This document shows, one piece after another, positions 24,935-35,902 of a DNA stretch of 64,000 nucleotides. The notes below the pieces were generated by a model that did not search any database, was not told where the DNA came from, and worked only from the letters and a program-made list of their open reading frames with translations. Position 1 is the first letter of the stretch, and each line of letters starts with the position of its first letter. Position numbers and translations under genes: made by a program. Origin of the DNA: Siphonodentalium dalli (lineage: Eukaryota; Mollusca; Scaphopoda; Gadilida; Siphonodentaliidae); contig CP136063.1 of the NCBI GenBank assembly GCA_032622095.1, forward strand, positions 37,484,106-37,548,105. Reading direction: 5' to 3'.

Positions 24935-25301
24935 CAGGGGCGCCGGAAGCATTCAAGGGCAGGGGGGGGGGGGAGCCTACAAAAAGGGCACTTTTCCATA
25001 AAAAAGGGCATTTTCTCCGCAAACTCGGGAAAATAACTATAAATTCAATGTGGCAAAAATCCCTATTTTAATGGTATTTGTCGGTTTTTATGGCCGTTTT
25101 GTGATAAAATTAACAAAAAATTAATATTCCTTGTGAAATTGGTGGTATTTGGACCAAAAAAGTCACATTTTGCTATTAAAACACGAGATTAAACACACAA
25201 AAAGCATTTTCTGTCTCCAGAAAAAGGGCAAGTCCTGCCCCCGCTCGCCCCCCTTGGTCAAGGGCAGGGGGGTCAGCTGCCCCCCTCTTCCGGTGCCCCT
25301 G
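24935..25301. mobile_element. hAT-type MITE with 8-bp target duplication, 367 bp
   Basis: The termini are inverted: CAGGGGCGCCGGAAG at the left and, complemented, CAGGGGCACCGGAAG at the right. Flanking 8-mers are CAATTATT (24927-24934) and CAATTATC (25302-25309), one mismatch apart. CAGGGG termini and 8-bp target duplications are diagnostic of hAT transposons. G-rich and C-rich tracts next to each end deepen the hairpin. No transposase, so it moves in trans. Confidence 0.9.
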
Positions 25302-25967
25302 CAATTATCAACCCCTATCGGGATACGTTCTCAGCTATTTTACAGAAGAATAACACGGGTATACTTTATAGTCAGTGTTTGTATTCAGAATGCGTTTCAT
25401 ATAATACGCCACGAAAAACAAAGAAATTGCGTCCACGTGGCTTGATTTTCAGTGATAACATGTTGATATTTACGCGTTAACTCGCTAATACCGAGTTAAT
25501 TGTGGTCTATAGTTCAGGTTTCGATAACACGGCACTTCTGCAGCCTATGTTCATTCAGGAAAGCATAATATATTCAAGATATCTATAATTATGCGTGATT
25601 TTGTCACAAAAATGATTATTTTCAATCATCAGGAACCGTAACAAATCAGACAAGAACCATCACAACACCGGCGATAGAACGACTTCCGATGTAACAGTTC
25701 CTACACAGTGATTCCACCAGTCATTTTACTTTTGTGCAAAAATTATATCACATAGCGTCTGGGCTAATAATACAGGTCAAATGTGCCTATCACATCCAAA
25801 TGGTCAGATGACCCATCTGTAACATTGTTCCTACCTAGATCATATATTCGCCCTTAAGACATCTGGGGAAACGGCATCTATCTAAATTTATCCCCGTGTT
25901 TAAGATTCACCGACCAGAGTGCAACCATTTTGGGTATATAGTTAATTTTTTAGTTAAATCATGACCA
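25302..25967. repeat. Inverted relative of the 21.5-21.8 kb repeat
   Basis: 25610-25870 matches the complement of 21530-21790 in patches: 'atcaggaaccgtaacaaatc', 'gtaacagttcctacacag' and 'gacatctgggg.aaacgg'. The rest of the interval is gene-free. Confidence 0.6.
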
Positions 25968-26347
25968 TCTCATATATATTTTGAAGACCTCTGTCTGTCT
26001 GTCTGTCTGTCTGTCTGTCATTAATACAAATCTACGATTCTCGACCGATCGGGACGAAACTTGGTACGTGTGTGTAGTTTGACCAGGCGGTGAACGTTGT
26101 CGTATTGGCGAGCCCGTGCGGCGCCCGCTTCGCGCATGCGCAGACGAGATCTCGGAAACGGGTGGAGCTATCGACTTGAAATTTGCTATGTGAATGTATC
26201 TTGCCCCGGATACGAATTTTATCGGGTCGCCGAGTCCGTGCGACGCCAGCTTCGCGCATGCGCAGACCAGATCTCGGAAACGGGTAGAGCTATCGACTTG
26301 AAATTTTGTTTTTGAATAGCCCGGACAACGTCGGGCTCATCGGCTAG
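25968..26347 (+). mobile_element. Non-autonomous Helitron, 380 bp
   Basis: 5' end TCTCATATATATTTTGAAG, a (TGTC)n run, body units with 'gcgcatgcgcagacgagatc' and 'tcttgccccggatacgaatt', then the 3' hairpin AGCCCG...CGGGCT, spacer and CTAG at 26344-26347 followed by T. Preceded by A (A|T insertion). Two body units, against three in the two sister copies. Confidence 0.9.
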
Positions 26348-26348
26348 T

Positions 26349-26370
26349 TCTCATATATATTTGGAAGACC

Positions 26371-26408
<38 letters not shown>

Positions 26409-26858
26409 ATTTATACAAATCTACGATTCTCGACCGATCGGGACGAAACTTGGTACGTGTGTGTAGTTTGACCAGGCGGTCGTCGTTGTCGTATTGGCGA
26501 GTCCGTGCGACGCCCGTGCAGCGCATGCGCAAACGAGATCTCGGAAACGGGTGGAGCTATCGACTTGAAATTTGCTATGTGAATGTATCTTGCCCCGGAT
26601 ACGAATTTTATCGGGTCGCCGAGCCCGTGCGACGCCAGCTTCGCGAATGCGCAGACGAGATCTCGGAAACGGGTGGAGCTATCGACTTGAAATTTGCTAT
26701 GTGAATGTATCTTGCCCCGGATACGAATTTTATCGGGTCGCTGAGGCTGTGCGACGCCAGCTTCGCGCATGCGCAGACCAGATCTCGGAAACGGGTGGAG
26801 CTATCGACTTGAAATTTGGTTTTTGAATAGCCCGGACAACGTCGGGCTCATCGGCTAG
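26349..26858 (+). mobile_element. Non-autonomous Helitron, 510 bp, tandem to the previous one
   Basis: Begins TCTCATATATATTTGGAAG two bases after the CTAG of 26344-26347 and ends with the same hairpin and CTAG at 26855-26858. Three ~125-bp body units. Head-to-tail with one T between the copies; same family as the minus-strand element at 10 kb. Confidence 0.9.
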
Positions 26859-27195
26859 TTGTTATATATTCTATTCAAGAACAGCATGTACCGAACAGGA
26901 AGGAGAGGACAAATTTGATGTCACCATTCCAAATGTTCATTTGATTCAAACTTCTATTCAATCCAGTAAATTATTATAATTGTTCTCAGTGTGACCCAGT
27001 TTTGATTAGCATATACAATATACTTGCTCTCGCCAGTGTAATTTAGCATCAAACAGTCTTGAGTTTTGTAGCATATAGTCCAGGAGATATTGGTCGACCT
27101 CTGCACCCCCCCCCCCCAGGACTCAACTTCACCCCACTAATTTTCTTCCTTAAGGTCTCCTCTAATTTTTTTCACTTGTTAACAAGAAAAATAAG
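26859..27195. other. Gene-free stretch with a C-run
   Basis: C-run at 27107-27117. No domain or element end recognised. Confidence 0.4.
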
Positions 27196-28290
27196 TGGCC
27201 GCAGAGACTCCAGACAAGATGGCGTCCATCAGGGCGGCCATTTTTTTTATATGCACCAGGTCTCTTTGATCGCATTATATTAAAGATGATAGCACATGCG
27301 GTCTTGTTTTCCGCTCGATTCGTTATGCTAATATACAATCCTTACAAATTAGCCAAAAATCCGACACCAGAATCCAATATGGCGGCCAAGATAGCCGCCG
27401 AAATATGAAAATATGCTATTTTTCGGACATGTTATCACCTTTCGTTTGTCTCTGTGGGAAAATGTTGGCATATTTGCGTCATGTTATACATTTATTGTAT
27501 AGAGGAGTCATTGGCGAACACATGGGAACCATAATATACATTCATTGGGGGATATTTTTGTCAGATATCACGTTTTCCCAAATGCCGGTATAATAGGTCA
27601 AAGCCGAATCTACGTTAATAACGCGATGTAATGTTTCGAATCTATGAATGTTATTGCTATTATAACACCCATGCATATATATGTGCAGGAGATATTCGAG
27701 CTAGGATTCCTCTTATACCTGAGTTGAGGAATATTTACCAAATCCATGATGGCGGCCAAAATGGCCACCAGAAATAGAAAAATCGCTGATTTTAACATCG
27801 GTGAGCATTATTGTTATGACAACTCCACACCTGCCTACTATTGTAAGTTGGGAACACTTAGGCGAAGAACTTTCCTTGTACCATATCCAAATAAAAGTCC
27901 ACCAAATCCAAAATGGCGCCCACAATGGCGGACAGATTTTGAAAAATTACCGAAATTCCCTCATATTCACATCATTGGGCATTATTGTCGAGACAACTCC
28001 ATCCATGCGTACAGTTGAGTTGGAAATACCGAGTTGAAGTAATTACCTTACATCTCATGCAAGAAATGGTTTTCCAAATCGAAGATGGCGGCCAAAATGG
28101 CGACCGAAATTTGAAACCACATCTACATTCCTTTACTTTCTTAGGATGGGCGTTATTGTTTCGCGATTTCTACCCACCATTACATGTTGATATGTATGAA
28201 TTATTCATCAGGGTTTGGCAAGTGATACTCACAGTCAATATGGCGGCCAAACTGGCGGCCAGAAATTGAAAAGAAGCCGATATTATCACA
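27196..28290. repeat. ~160-bp tandem array with GATGGCGGCC cores
   Basis: Cores at about 27219, 27377, 27747, 27906, 28083 and 28238 read like 'aagatggcggccaaaatgg' followed by 'cgaccagaaat.gaaaa'. Spacing is 158-177 bp, with one double gap. Between cores, units share 'ggcattattgt..gacaactcca' and a 'tacaattg.agttggaaata' type phrase. Each core resembles the vertebrate YY1 site AAnATGGCGGC. No conserved reading frame. Confidence 0.75.
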
Positions 28291-29049
28291 TACTAATTTC
28301 AACTTTTTGTCATAATATCGATTTGTATAGACGAAACGGTACATAATATAAGCCATCTATTAGTTCCAATGTAAGTCGTAGCCTTTTGGAAGGATGAAAA
28401 CCCACAATCGCGATGTGGCATTTCAAAATCCATTCTCCACTAAGGGCTCATACTAGCCGTAACCGTATATAGGTGCGCCGAATAGTCATATTATGACTTC
28501 CAAGAATCAAAACAACAGTACCCGAGCTTATTCTGAATTGCCACATTCAGCATTATCTAGACCTCTTTCCGTCTCTTCGTCAGATTAATCTATCTCACTC
28601 ACAACAACAGTTTACTACACTTCTTTGTAGAAGGGTGCCAGTAATCGGAATGTTTCAAACAATACATATGCCGGTGTCCAGCTCACGTGTTTGTTTCGAA
28701 AGCTTGGAATTCTTAGCGAGCTTCATTCGTGGTATAGCTTATGGTATAATTCAGATGCTACATATGAGGTATAGGCGTCATCTTGTGCGATACACTAGAA
28801 AGGTATTCAGTCGATGCGTATACTAGCTTTCAGAAGGATCTATCTGCGTATTGTCAGCTTTGGTGACCTAATGGGGATAACAACGTGTACACCTGGTGAT
28901 CTTCCCAAACAGCCACTTCTCAATATATGATTCATCAATTCACATACTCATCTAATGCACTGACGTACCCGGACAACTTCTGTATATGGCTTCGAATGTT
29001 GAAAGCACGACATTTGACGGATGCATTTATGCTAAGGCGTAGAAGACCA
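28291..29049. other. Gene-free stretch
   Basis: Nothing recognised. It continues the unit-like sequence next to the inverted duplication. Confidence 0.35.
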
Positions 29050-29610
29050 TAAGGCATAATATACCCAAACTCCTTGAACATGATCATAAGAACAAGCTTG
29101 TTGGCGTCCAGCAATCGTCTCACCGAACAGATCCAAGCAGATGATAACAATGCACACGGTGCTAGTTTGTGGGTATGTGTCATGATAGTGGAAATGAAAT
29201 TGGACCATGACTGCATCGCCCCTTATTTTGTTATGTTTTAGATTCAGACAGGATCTCATGTGTGGCTTCGCTTTCCTTGTATGCTAAGATTGTATGTTCC
29301 CATCCGTTTGGAAGCCATCTTAAACAACTGGACCAGGCGTGTACCATTGGCTACTGCTGTATAAGCCCCACCAAGACTGGGTGTAGTCTTAAAGGCGATA
29401 CCTTTGATAGTTGGTTGATATGTCATACTCACGCTCGATGATATGGTTCAAGAAAGTACAAATGCCATCAACAAAAGGGTGAAATGTTCAACGCGAAGAA
29501 CATCCAGAGGAAAGTTACGTTGATGAGCTCTTGCATTCAGTTCAACAAACGTTGGTACACCAAGTGATTTCTTGGTAACATCACCATTGCGACCATTTTC
29601 CTGCATGAGA
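29050..29610 (-). pseudogene. Unrecognised coding-like remnant, minus-strand arm of an inverted pair
   Basis: On the minus strand, stop-containing frames carry protein-like runs: KKSLGVPTFVELNARAHQRN, then NHIIEREYDISTNY in another frame, then TTPSLGGAYTAVANGTRLVQ and a KRMGTYNL run. The 3' part (about 29050-29330) is repeated inverted at 29900-30170, where ASKRM.KYNL and PTIMAHVHKLAP correspond. Agreement between the copies at the amino-acid level suggests a decayed gene. Its position next to the Polinton-type genes makes a structural gene of that element one possibility, but I see no diagnostic motif. Confidence 0.35.
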
Positions 29611-29899
29611 CATTAACTACTATATTCTAAAGTTATATATAAAGCTATATGATCATAAAGGTCGCGTTCCCCAACGTCAACAGACATTGCCATCGAGACT
29701 GTAAATTGTTCTTTAAATACATAGTGAAATAAATGCACCACATTTCCTGACATTTTCTTGAATAATACCGCCCACATACTGACACTAACCCTGAGAGAGG
29801 ATAACAAAAAACGCATACATTCATGCTATAAAGACATTATCCTTTAGTCCATCCGACTGTTTTGAGGGAGGCTAGCATAGTATTATCCAGACAAAAATG

Positions 29900-30228
29900 T
29901 ACGTAGTTGAATCAGAAAGGCTTCGAAACGGATGTGGAAATACAATCTTATCACACCAAATAAAACCGACACGCATGACATTCTATATCTTAAACATGCA
30001 CCAGGTGTAGGCGTGGTGTATACCGTGGCCCATTTCATTCCCACTATCATGGCGCATGTCCACAAACTAGCACCACGAGCATTGTTCTTCTCTGCTGGGA
30101 GATATTCGACGAGACAACTGCGGGGCGTCACGCAGTTTGCTTCGGATCATGGTCAAGAGGTGTGGGTTGATGATAGGGGGTCTGTACGGGGTATAAGGGG
30201 GTGTGTCTTAAGCTCCGCTCATTTCTAA
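29900..30228 (+). pseudogene. Unrecognised coding-like remnant, plus-strand arm of the inverted pair
   Basis: The plus-strand frame 29932-30228 is open for 98 residues and includes LYLKHAPGVGVVYTVAHF and PTIMAHVHKLAPRALFFSAG. The DNA matches the complement of 29050-29330 in many blocks ('cacaaactagcacca/cg', 'catttc.ttcccactatcatg'). About 570 bp separates the arms. I cannot name the protein; it may be part of a multi-copy element. Confidence 0.35.
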
Positions 30229-30479
30229 AGGTTTCACACTGCGTCAATGGGTCCTTTGTCCCCCTTTGTTTCGCCCTATTGTCTTAATGGGCCAATGGTA
30301 GGGGTTTATTAGGGGTCCTTATTGTATGAAAACCCATCCTTTTACTTTTTACTTATATGATAGGTAGAATGAATTAATGAAGCCCCTCCTTTTCGTTCTT
30401 AATTATTTGATAGGTTTTAATTAATTAAAGTCGCTCATTCTTAATTATATGATAGGGTACCGAAACTCCTCCTTATTCG

Positions 30480-30860
30480 ACCCAACAATGGCCACCAGAA
30501 TTATTCTGATAACCGAGCGCCAATGATAGAAACACACGTGAATCGTGCAGCTGTTTGGACCACGCTATCCTGAAACAATGGAGTACCGCCACAATTATTT
30601 AGCGTCACGCACGCCTCGTGCACCTGCTTAGACCGCGCGTTTTCGATGCACCTGCAGAGTCACCTGGTTAGACCACGCTATCCTGAAACAATGGAATCTT
30701 GCACCTGCAGAGTCACCTGGTTAGACCACGCGCTCCTGAAACAATGGAGTCCCGCCACAATTATTTAGCGTCACGCACGCCTCGTGCACCTGCTTAGACC
30801 GCGCGTTTTCGAAAGCGTGCCCAAACCTGACTAATTTATTCACCCACACCACACGTTCCC
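30480..30860. repeat. Short tandem duplications, GC-richer patch
   Basis: Repeated phrases 'gtcacctggttagaccacgc', 'tcctgaaacaatggagtc' and 'gcctcgtgcacctgcttaga' occur two to three times with a period of about 100-180 bp. The patch is richer in GC than its surroundings. Non-coding. Confidence 0.75.
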
Positions 30861-31809
30861 CGAACAATGGAATCCAGCCCTTAAATTGGCATTATCAAAT
30901 CCGGAAATCATAAGGGAATCAATCAAAAACGACTTCCGGATATGATTGACATCTAATGGACAAACATATTTACCATATAAAAGGCTTATGTATCTCAACA
31001 ATGTTATTACAGTTCGTCATTTCGGATGCTCACAACGTATTATAAGGTATGTCTTTATTTATAAAAAGTATATTAGTAAGCCATTTATATTGGCCCTTAA
31101 ATGTCATTACAATGTTATTGTAAACAATGTTACTCACTATTCAAGCAATATTCCCCAATTTTACATAAAAAACACTTTCGAGTTTCCCCATTTGAATATT
31201 TTTCTACATTCTTTGACAATTTTATCATTTTTAATATGTGTTAAGCCAATGCATTCTCTTATATATGTGAGGCGACCTATCGCTTAATTGTATACGCTAA
31301 CTATGAATGCAGATGGCCGATCACAAACTTTTGAATAGAGAGAAGGCTATTATCGATCGCCTAATTCTACACGCAGTCAAATTTCAATGAATGAGGAATG
31401 CTGTTGTCATTGTGATGTTTATAGTATTCCGTAGTAAATGATGGATTTAAATTGTATAGTAAATAACGATCAACGCCGCTGTCATGGTAAATCTTTATGC
31501 GGTGCATATGACCTTGTATTTAAAAGGGCAAAAACTGTTTGTTAGTTGAATGCATACATATTACGCTCTCATTTTGAACTTGCCTGATGTCCATTATCTC
31601 ACCGATTAAGGGCCAGAAATGTTCTATATATGTGTTAGGTTACTTGGTATTATAATGAAATGTGTTAGAAAATATATTGCATTAAAATGTGCATTATTAG
31701 TGAACCCTTTTCGGATCAATAGTGAACTATAACATACATCCTAACTTCATGGTCACATCTTTAGGCACAAATGGGTATTACAATAATACAATAATAACAT
31801 TATACATAT
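30861..31809. other. Gene-free stretch upstream of the PC4/polymerase pair
   Basis: One 113-residue frame (30946-31287) is rich in Ile, Tyr, His and Phe, with no family resemblance; it is probably chance in AT-rich DNA. Confidence 0.4.
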
Positions 31810-32282
31810 TTATTCAGCCATAGATCCACAACATTTTGTACAAGTCATATAACTCTCCTGGTTTCCGTGCGAAAATGAGCAAGGAATAAAATCCTTAAAG
31901 TCGGGAATAGCGTTAGAAATGTCATTCTTGATAGAACGAATAATGTCAAATTCAGCCTCACTTAAATAAATCCATGCTTCGATGGTTTCATTTCAGCATC
32001 ATTTTTATAGAATCTTCTGACGTGTATTAATCCATAGTCACTCGAGTAGCATAGATACCAGTCACTCCCTATATGATATTCCACCGAACGTTTCTCTGAT
32101 ATCGCCTCTTTAATGTCATCTAAGAATGAACTCATATTGTACCATTCATCTCTGTCCAAAGCAACGCCATACTTGTCAGGAAATATTCCATCATTAAATC
32201 TTCTTATATGTATTTTGTGACCTTTGAAGTCATTGACAGTTACGAATTTCTGGTTCCCAATTTGATGTTTATATACGTCCAT
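31810..32282 (-). pseudogene. Double PC4-like (coactivator p15-type) protein, frameshifted
   Basis: The start is taken as ATG at 32282 (MDVYKHQIG), about 50 bp after a minus-strand TATA box. PC4 folds bind single-stranded or melted DNA and act in transcription, replication or repair. Two PC4-like repeats are visible: residues ~12-60 (VNDFKGHKIHIRRF...PDKYGVALDRDEW) and ~75-140 (GLIHVRRF...EMKPSKHG, then YLSEAEFDII in a shifted frame). The tail has a C-x3-H-x8-C-x2-C pattern (PCSFSH...MTCTKC), perhaps zinc-binding. A one-base loss near 31970 breaks the frame in the second repeat; without it the protein would be about 155 residues. I recall similar double-PC4 proteins in invertebrate genomes. 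Divergent from the polymerase at 32774. Confidence 0.75.
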
Positions 32283-32773
32283 GTTCACCGAATGTTATTC
32301 AATAAATGACACCCTTATTCAAACTGCCTCTTATTTATACATAATATTAGCCAATCATATCCCTTTATTGGGTCATGTCTAAAAATAGAATTTACGGGTA
32401 TGAGTCATGGCTATACTTAGCCGACCTAAGCTTATTTTCGTAACGTGTTCAGACCTGCCTTTTTCAACATTGGATGAATCACGTATGAGTCATGTCTATA
32501 CATCGTACTTGCCCAATCATATCCCGTTATTGGGTCATGTCTAAAAATAGAATTTAAGGGTATGAGTCATGGCTATACTTAGCCGACCTAAGCTTATTTT
32601 CGTAACGTGTTAAGACCTGCCTTTTTCACCATTGGATGAATCACGTATGAGTCATGTCTATACATCGTACTTACCCCATCAAATCCCTTAGGTCATGTCT
32701 ATAAATAGCATTTACTTCATATATAAGTCCTACCAACCGTCCATCATTCTTATTACTCATTTACTTCCAGAAT
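32283..32773. promoter_or_regulatory. Bidirectional promoter region with repeats, AP-1-like sites and two TATA boxes
   Basis: Nearly 490 bp between the two divergent start codons. A ~162-bp unit beginning CCAATCATATCCC occurs at 32351 and 32513, with a partial third at about 32676. The palindromic AP-1/TRE core TGAGTCA occurs four times (32401, 32486, 32563, 32648), two per full unit. TATA boxes: TATAAATAA on the minus strand at 32331-32339; TATATAAG at 32720-32727 and TATAAATAG at about 32699 on the plus strand. In the two full units the last sequence reads CTAAAAATAG. Function is inferred from arrangement. Confidence 0.65.
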
Positions 32774-34887
32774 ATGGCGGCTCAACAGATTGCTTACTCT
32801 TTGTACCAAAACGGTGTTCAGGCTGAAAACTTCGCCCTCAACTCGCTTAACAATGGACAATCTGTCAACGTTGAGGTTTATAATCAATTACTTCAACTCG
32901 AAAGGACGAATCGACAGCCTGCGATATATTTACCACAGGGATCTATGCAGCATGCACAGCAGCCTATAGTGAATTATCAACAACCTACAGCTCAACAACA
33001 GTTTCAACCAGTATATTATGCACAACCGACGCAACAACAAGTTGGCATACCCTACCCACAACCTCAGTATATGGTGCCTAGTCAACGACAACCACAGTAT
33101 ATAATGACTACTCAACAACCTCAGCATACAGTACCTAGTCAACAACTGCAGTATATGATGCCTACGCAACAAGCGGCTCAATTTATTCAGGTACCACCCA
33201 TCACCGGGACGGGACAAATGGCGACTAACGCACCAGCGTCTCAACCACCTAATGACGCCACACGTGCAACGGATGTGACTCCATCAGCGCAACCCTCGGA
33301 CGTTACTCAGGCGACTCAACCATTCGATGTCATTCAGTCGACTCAACCATTCGATGTCACGGAACAACTTAATGCAAGTGAATCGTCAACTTCTAGTCCA
33401 TCATCAACTACTCAACAATCCGCTTCTACTCAACCATCATCAACTGATACTCAACAATCAACTGCTGCTCAACAGTCAACTTCTAGTCAACCATCAACTT
33501 CTAGTCAACCAACCATTTCTACTCAACCATTGACTTCTACATCACACGGAAAGCCATATTCCATCACTTTAAGAGACATTAAAACATTCAAACACGGTGC
33601 GTTCGAAAACATCTATGACATCAAATTCGACAGCAGTCTTATGGGGAAAAAAATTGTCCTATTACACGACGAATTATTAGCTATGTTCCGGGACGTTATG
33701 GCTAGTGTTAGAGGTCATAATGATCATCTCGGCCGTGTCACAATTCGAACGGATCAACTGGACAGAGAAATCACAACAGGTTTGAAAGATTGGAAAAATT
33801 TAACACCGGAATTAATTATGGAACATATCACCAACGTTTTAACATCACACGAAAATATTAATTTAGACCATTCATTCGTCGTCACTGTCGGTGCCATAAA
33901 AGCCCCTAATGGCGGAAAAGGTGGCCGAGTTTTCGAAGGACCTTCTTCTGTATTTAAAAAAAATTCTATGGTTGCCATCAAGAATGATGATGTCACGTGT
34001 ATGGCCAGAGCGATTATCGTCGCTGTCGCTAAAATAAAAAAAGTATCAGATGAGGAATGGCCTTCAGTGAAAGAACAATATCCATCTAAATCAAGACTGG
34101 ACATATTTTTACAACATCATATCCTTTCCGATACTTACTACAGACATCTCAAAAAGACCACGTGCGACCATCAGAAGGTCGCGGCCATAGCGCTACTAAA
34201 TGAACTGGAATTACCTACCGATGAACCCGGCTCATTGATACAACTTCAACACTATGAGCACTTCTGGCATATTAATATCATCGTGTTATCTGCAGACTCT
34301 GGAAACAAAGTCATCAGGGCATCTTCCAACTATGACAACAACATATATCTATATCTACACGATCATCACTTCGACGTCATAAACAGTCCCACAGGATTTC
34401 ACAATTCGGCATATTGGTGTGAGAAATGTTTAATTCCATACAATGAGAAAGACAAACATCTATGCCAGTATATATGTTTCACGTGTAAAGATAAGGAGTG
34501 TATCGAAAATGGACCGCTATCTTGTATAAAATGCCATCAAAAGTGCAATTCAATGGACTGTTTCGAAAAACACAAGACCGGTAACAAACCACTATGTGAC
34601 CGCTATTGGAAGTGTACCTCCTGTTTTAAAGTTGTGGCTGTGGGAAATAGGGATATGGATAAAGACCCGCATAGGTGTTATGAATGGAAATGCAACCAAT
34701 GTAAGGTCTGGATCGTCGGTAGTCACGACTGTTATATCAGAGTGGCATCCAAGAAGGAAAAAGTGCAGAAGTTTATGTTTTATGACTTTGAAACCTGCCA
34801 GGACAAGACGTACCGATGTCCAAATTATCAACCGGCTGGCCAGTGTCCTTCATGCACCGACGAGCAATCGTGCAACACTTGTAAAAG

Positions 34888-35041
34888 GTACGTTTTATTA
34901 ACAATGCTTTGACAGAATATATTGTTATACTCTATCTTGACTAATTCTATTTTTTAGATGCAAGCATACTACATCGCCATATATGTATCAATAAACGAAA
35001 TATTTACCTATCATTGTATATCTTGACTAATTCTATTTTAG
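34888..35041 (+). other. Intron 1 of the polymerase gene, with a doubled acceptor
   Basis: Donor AAAAG|GTACGT at 34888 and acceptor 'ctaattctattttag' at 35041 join AAA AG to A TGT, keeping a C-x2-C pair (CNTCKRCVSC). A near copy of the acceptor ('ctaattctattttttag') lies at 34957, also followed by ATG; using it leads to a stop after a dozen codons. Confidence 0.8.
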
Positions 35042-35351
35042 ATGTGTATCCTGTAAGCTCCCATATTGTGGATTAAACCGACATTTGCCCTGTTACGTCG
35101 TCGCTCAATCAGCGTGTGAAATACCAGCATGGATTTACCAGTAAACACACAGTCAAAATGCGACAGCTGCGGGAGTCGATGTGAAATATGTGGGAAACGT
35201 GACAAAAAGAAGCAGTTCATGACCAGGCCTTGCGAGGAATGTGGACAACGACAATTCGAAGCTAAAGGGCCATCCACACTCCAACAGTTCGGAGATTGGC
35301 TGTTTAATGATGCTCACAAAGATTTCGTCATTATAGCACACAACAGTAAAG

Positions 35352-35596
35352 GTAATTACACATTTTCTAGGTTATCATTTATTACACACCATCCACAAAT
35401 TACTAAGTCATTTATTACACACAACATACATTATTAAATTTCTATGTTATTACACACACCACCCACATTATTAAATTGCTATGTTATTACACACACAACC
35501 CACATTATTAAATTTTTATGTTATTTATTACACACCACCCACACACAGCCCACATTATTAAATTTCTAGATTATTAATTTTGCTATTTTTTCCTAG
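35352..35596 (+). other. Intron 2 of the polymerase gene, with an internal repeat
   Basis: Donor AAAG|GTAATT, acceptor TTTTTCCTAG|GG; splicing restores HNSKGYD (Exo II). Inside are four copies of a ~40-bp unit with 'ttattacacacacc(a)cccac' and 'attattaaatt'. Confidence 0.85.
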
Positions 35597-35788
35597 GGTA
35601 TGACGCTGTATTTCTATTGGAATATTTAATGGACCGTGGCACACATCCATCTCACCTAGTCTATTCTGGCACAAAAATTATGCTGATGAAAACCAAACAC
35701 AATCAACGTGTGATAGATTCACTCAATTTCATAGCTATGAGACTGGCGGCTTTGCCTCGGGCGTTTGGTTTGACAGAATTAAAGAAAG

Positions 35789-35902
35789 GTGAGTGACAAT
35801 TATATGGACATTATTATTTATATGGGCCGAAACTAATCTTATTTTTCAGCCAAAAATTAGTGGCCTATTTAATAATATTCGTTTTTATTTTGGTCTTTCT
35901 AG
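35789..35902 (+). other. Intron 3 of the polymerase gene
   Basis: Donor AAAG|GTGAGT and acceptor TCTTTCTAG|GT; splicing gives ELKKGHFPHFYN, a phrase typical of this polymerase family. Length 114 bp. Confidence 0.88.

Noticed and set aside
25149-25445. 98-residue frame at the hAT MITE
   Set aside because: Crosses the MITE end into unrelated flank and has no known domain.
33327-33533. Leu/Asn-rich frame within the polymerase gene
   Set aside because: Alternative frame of the Gln/Ser-rich repeat in exon 1; the long +frame fits the gene.
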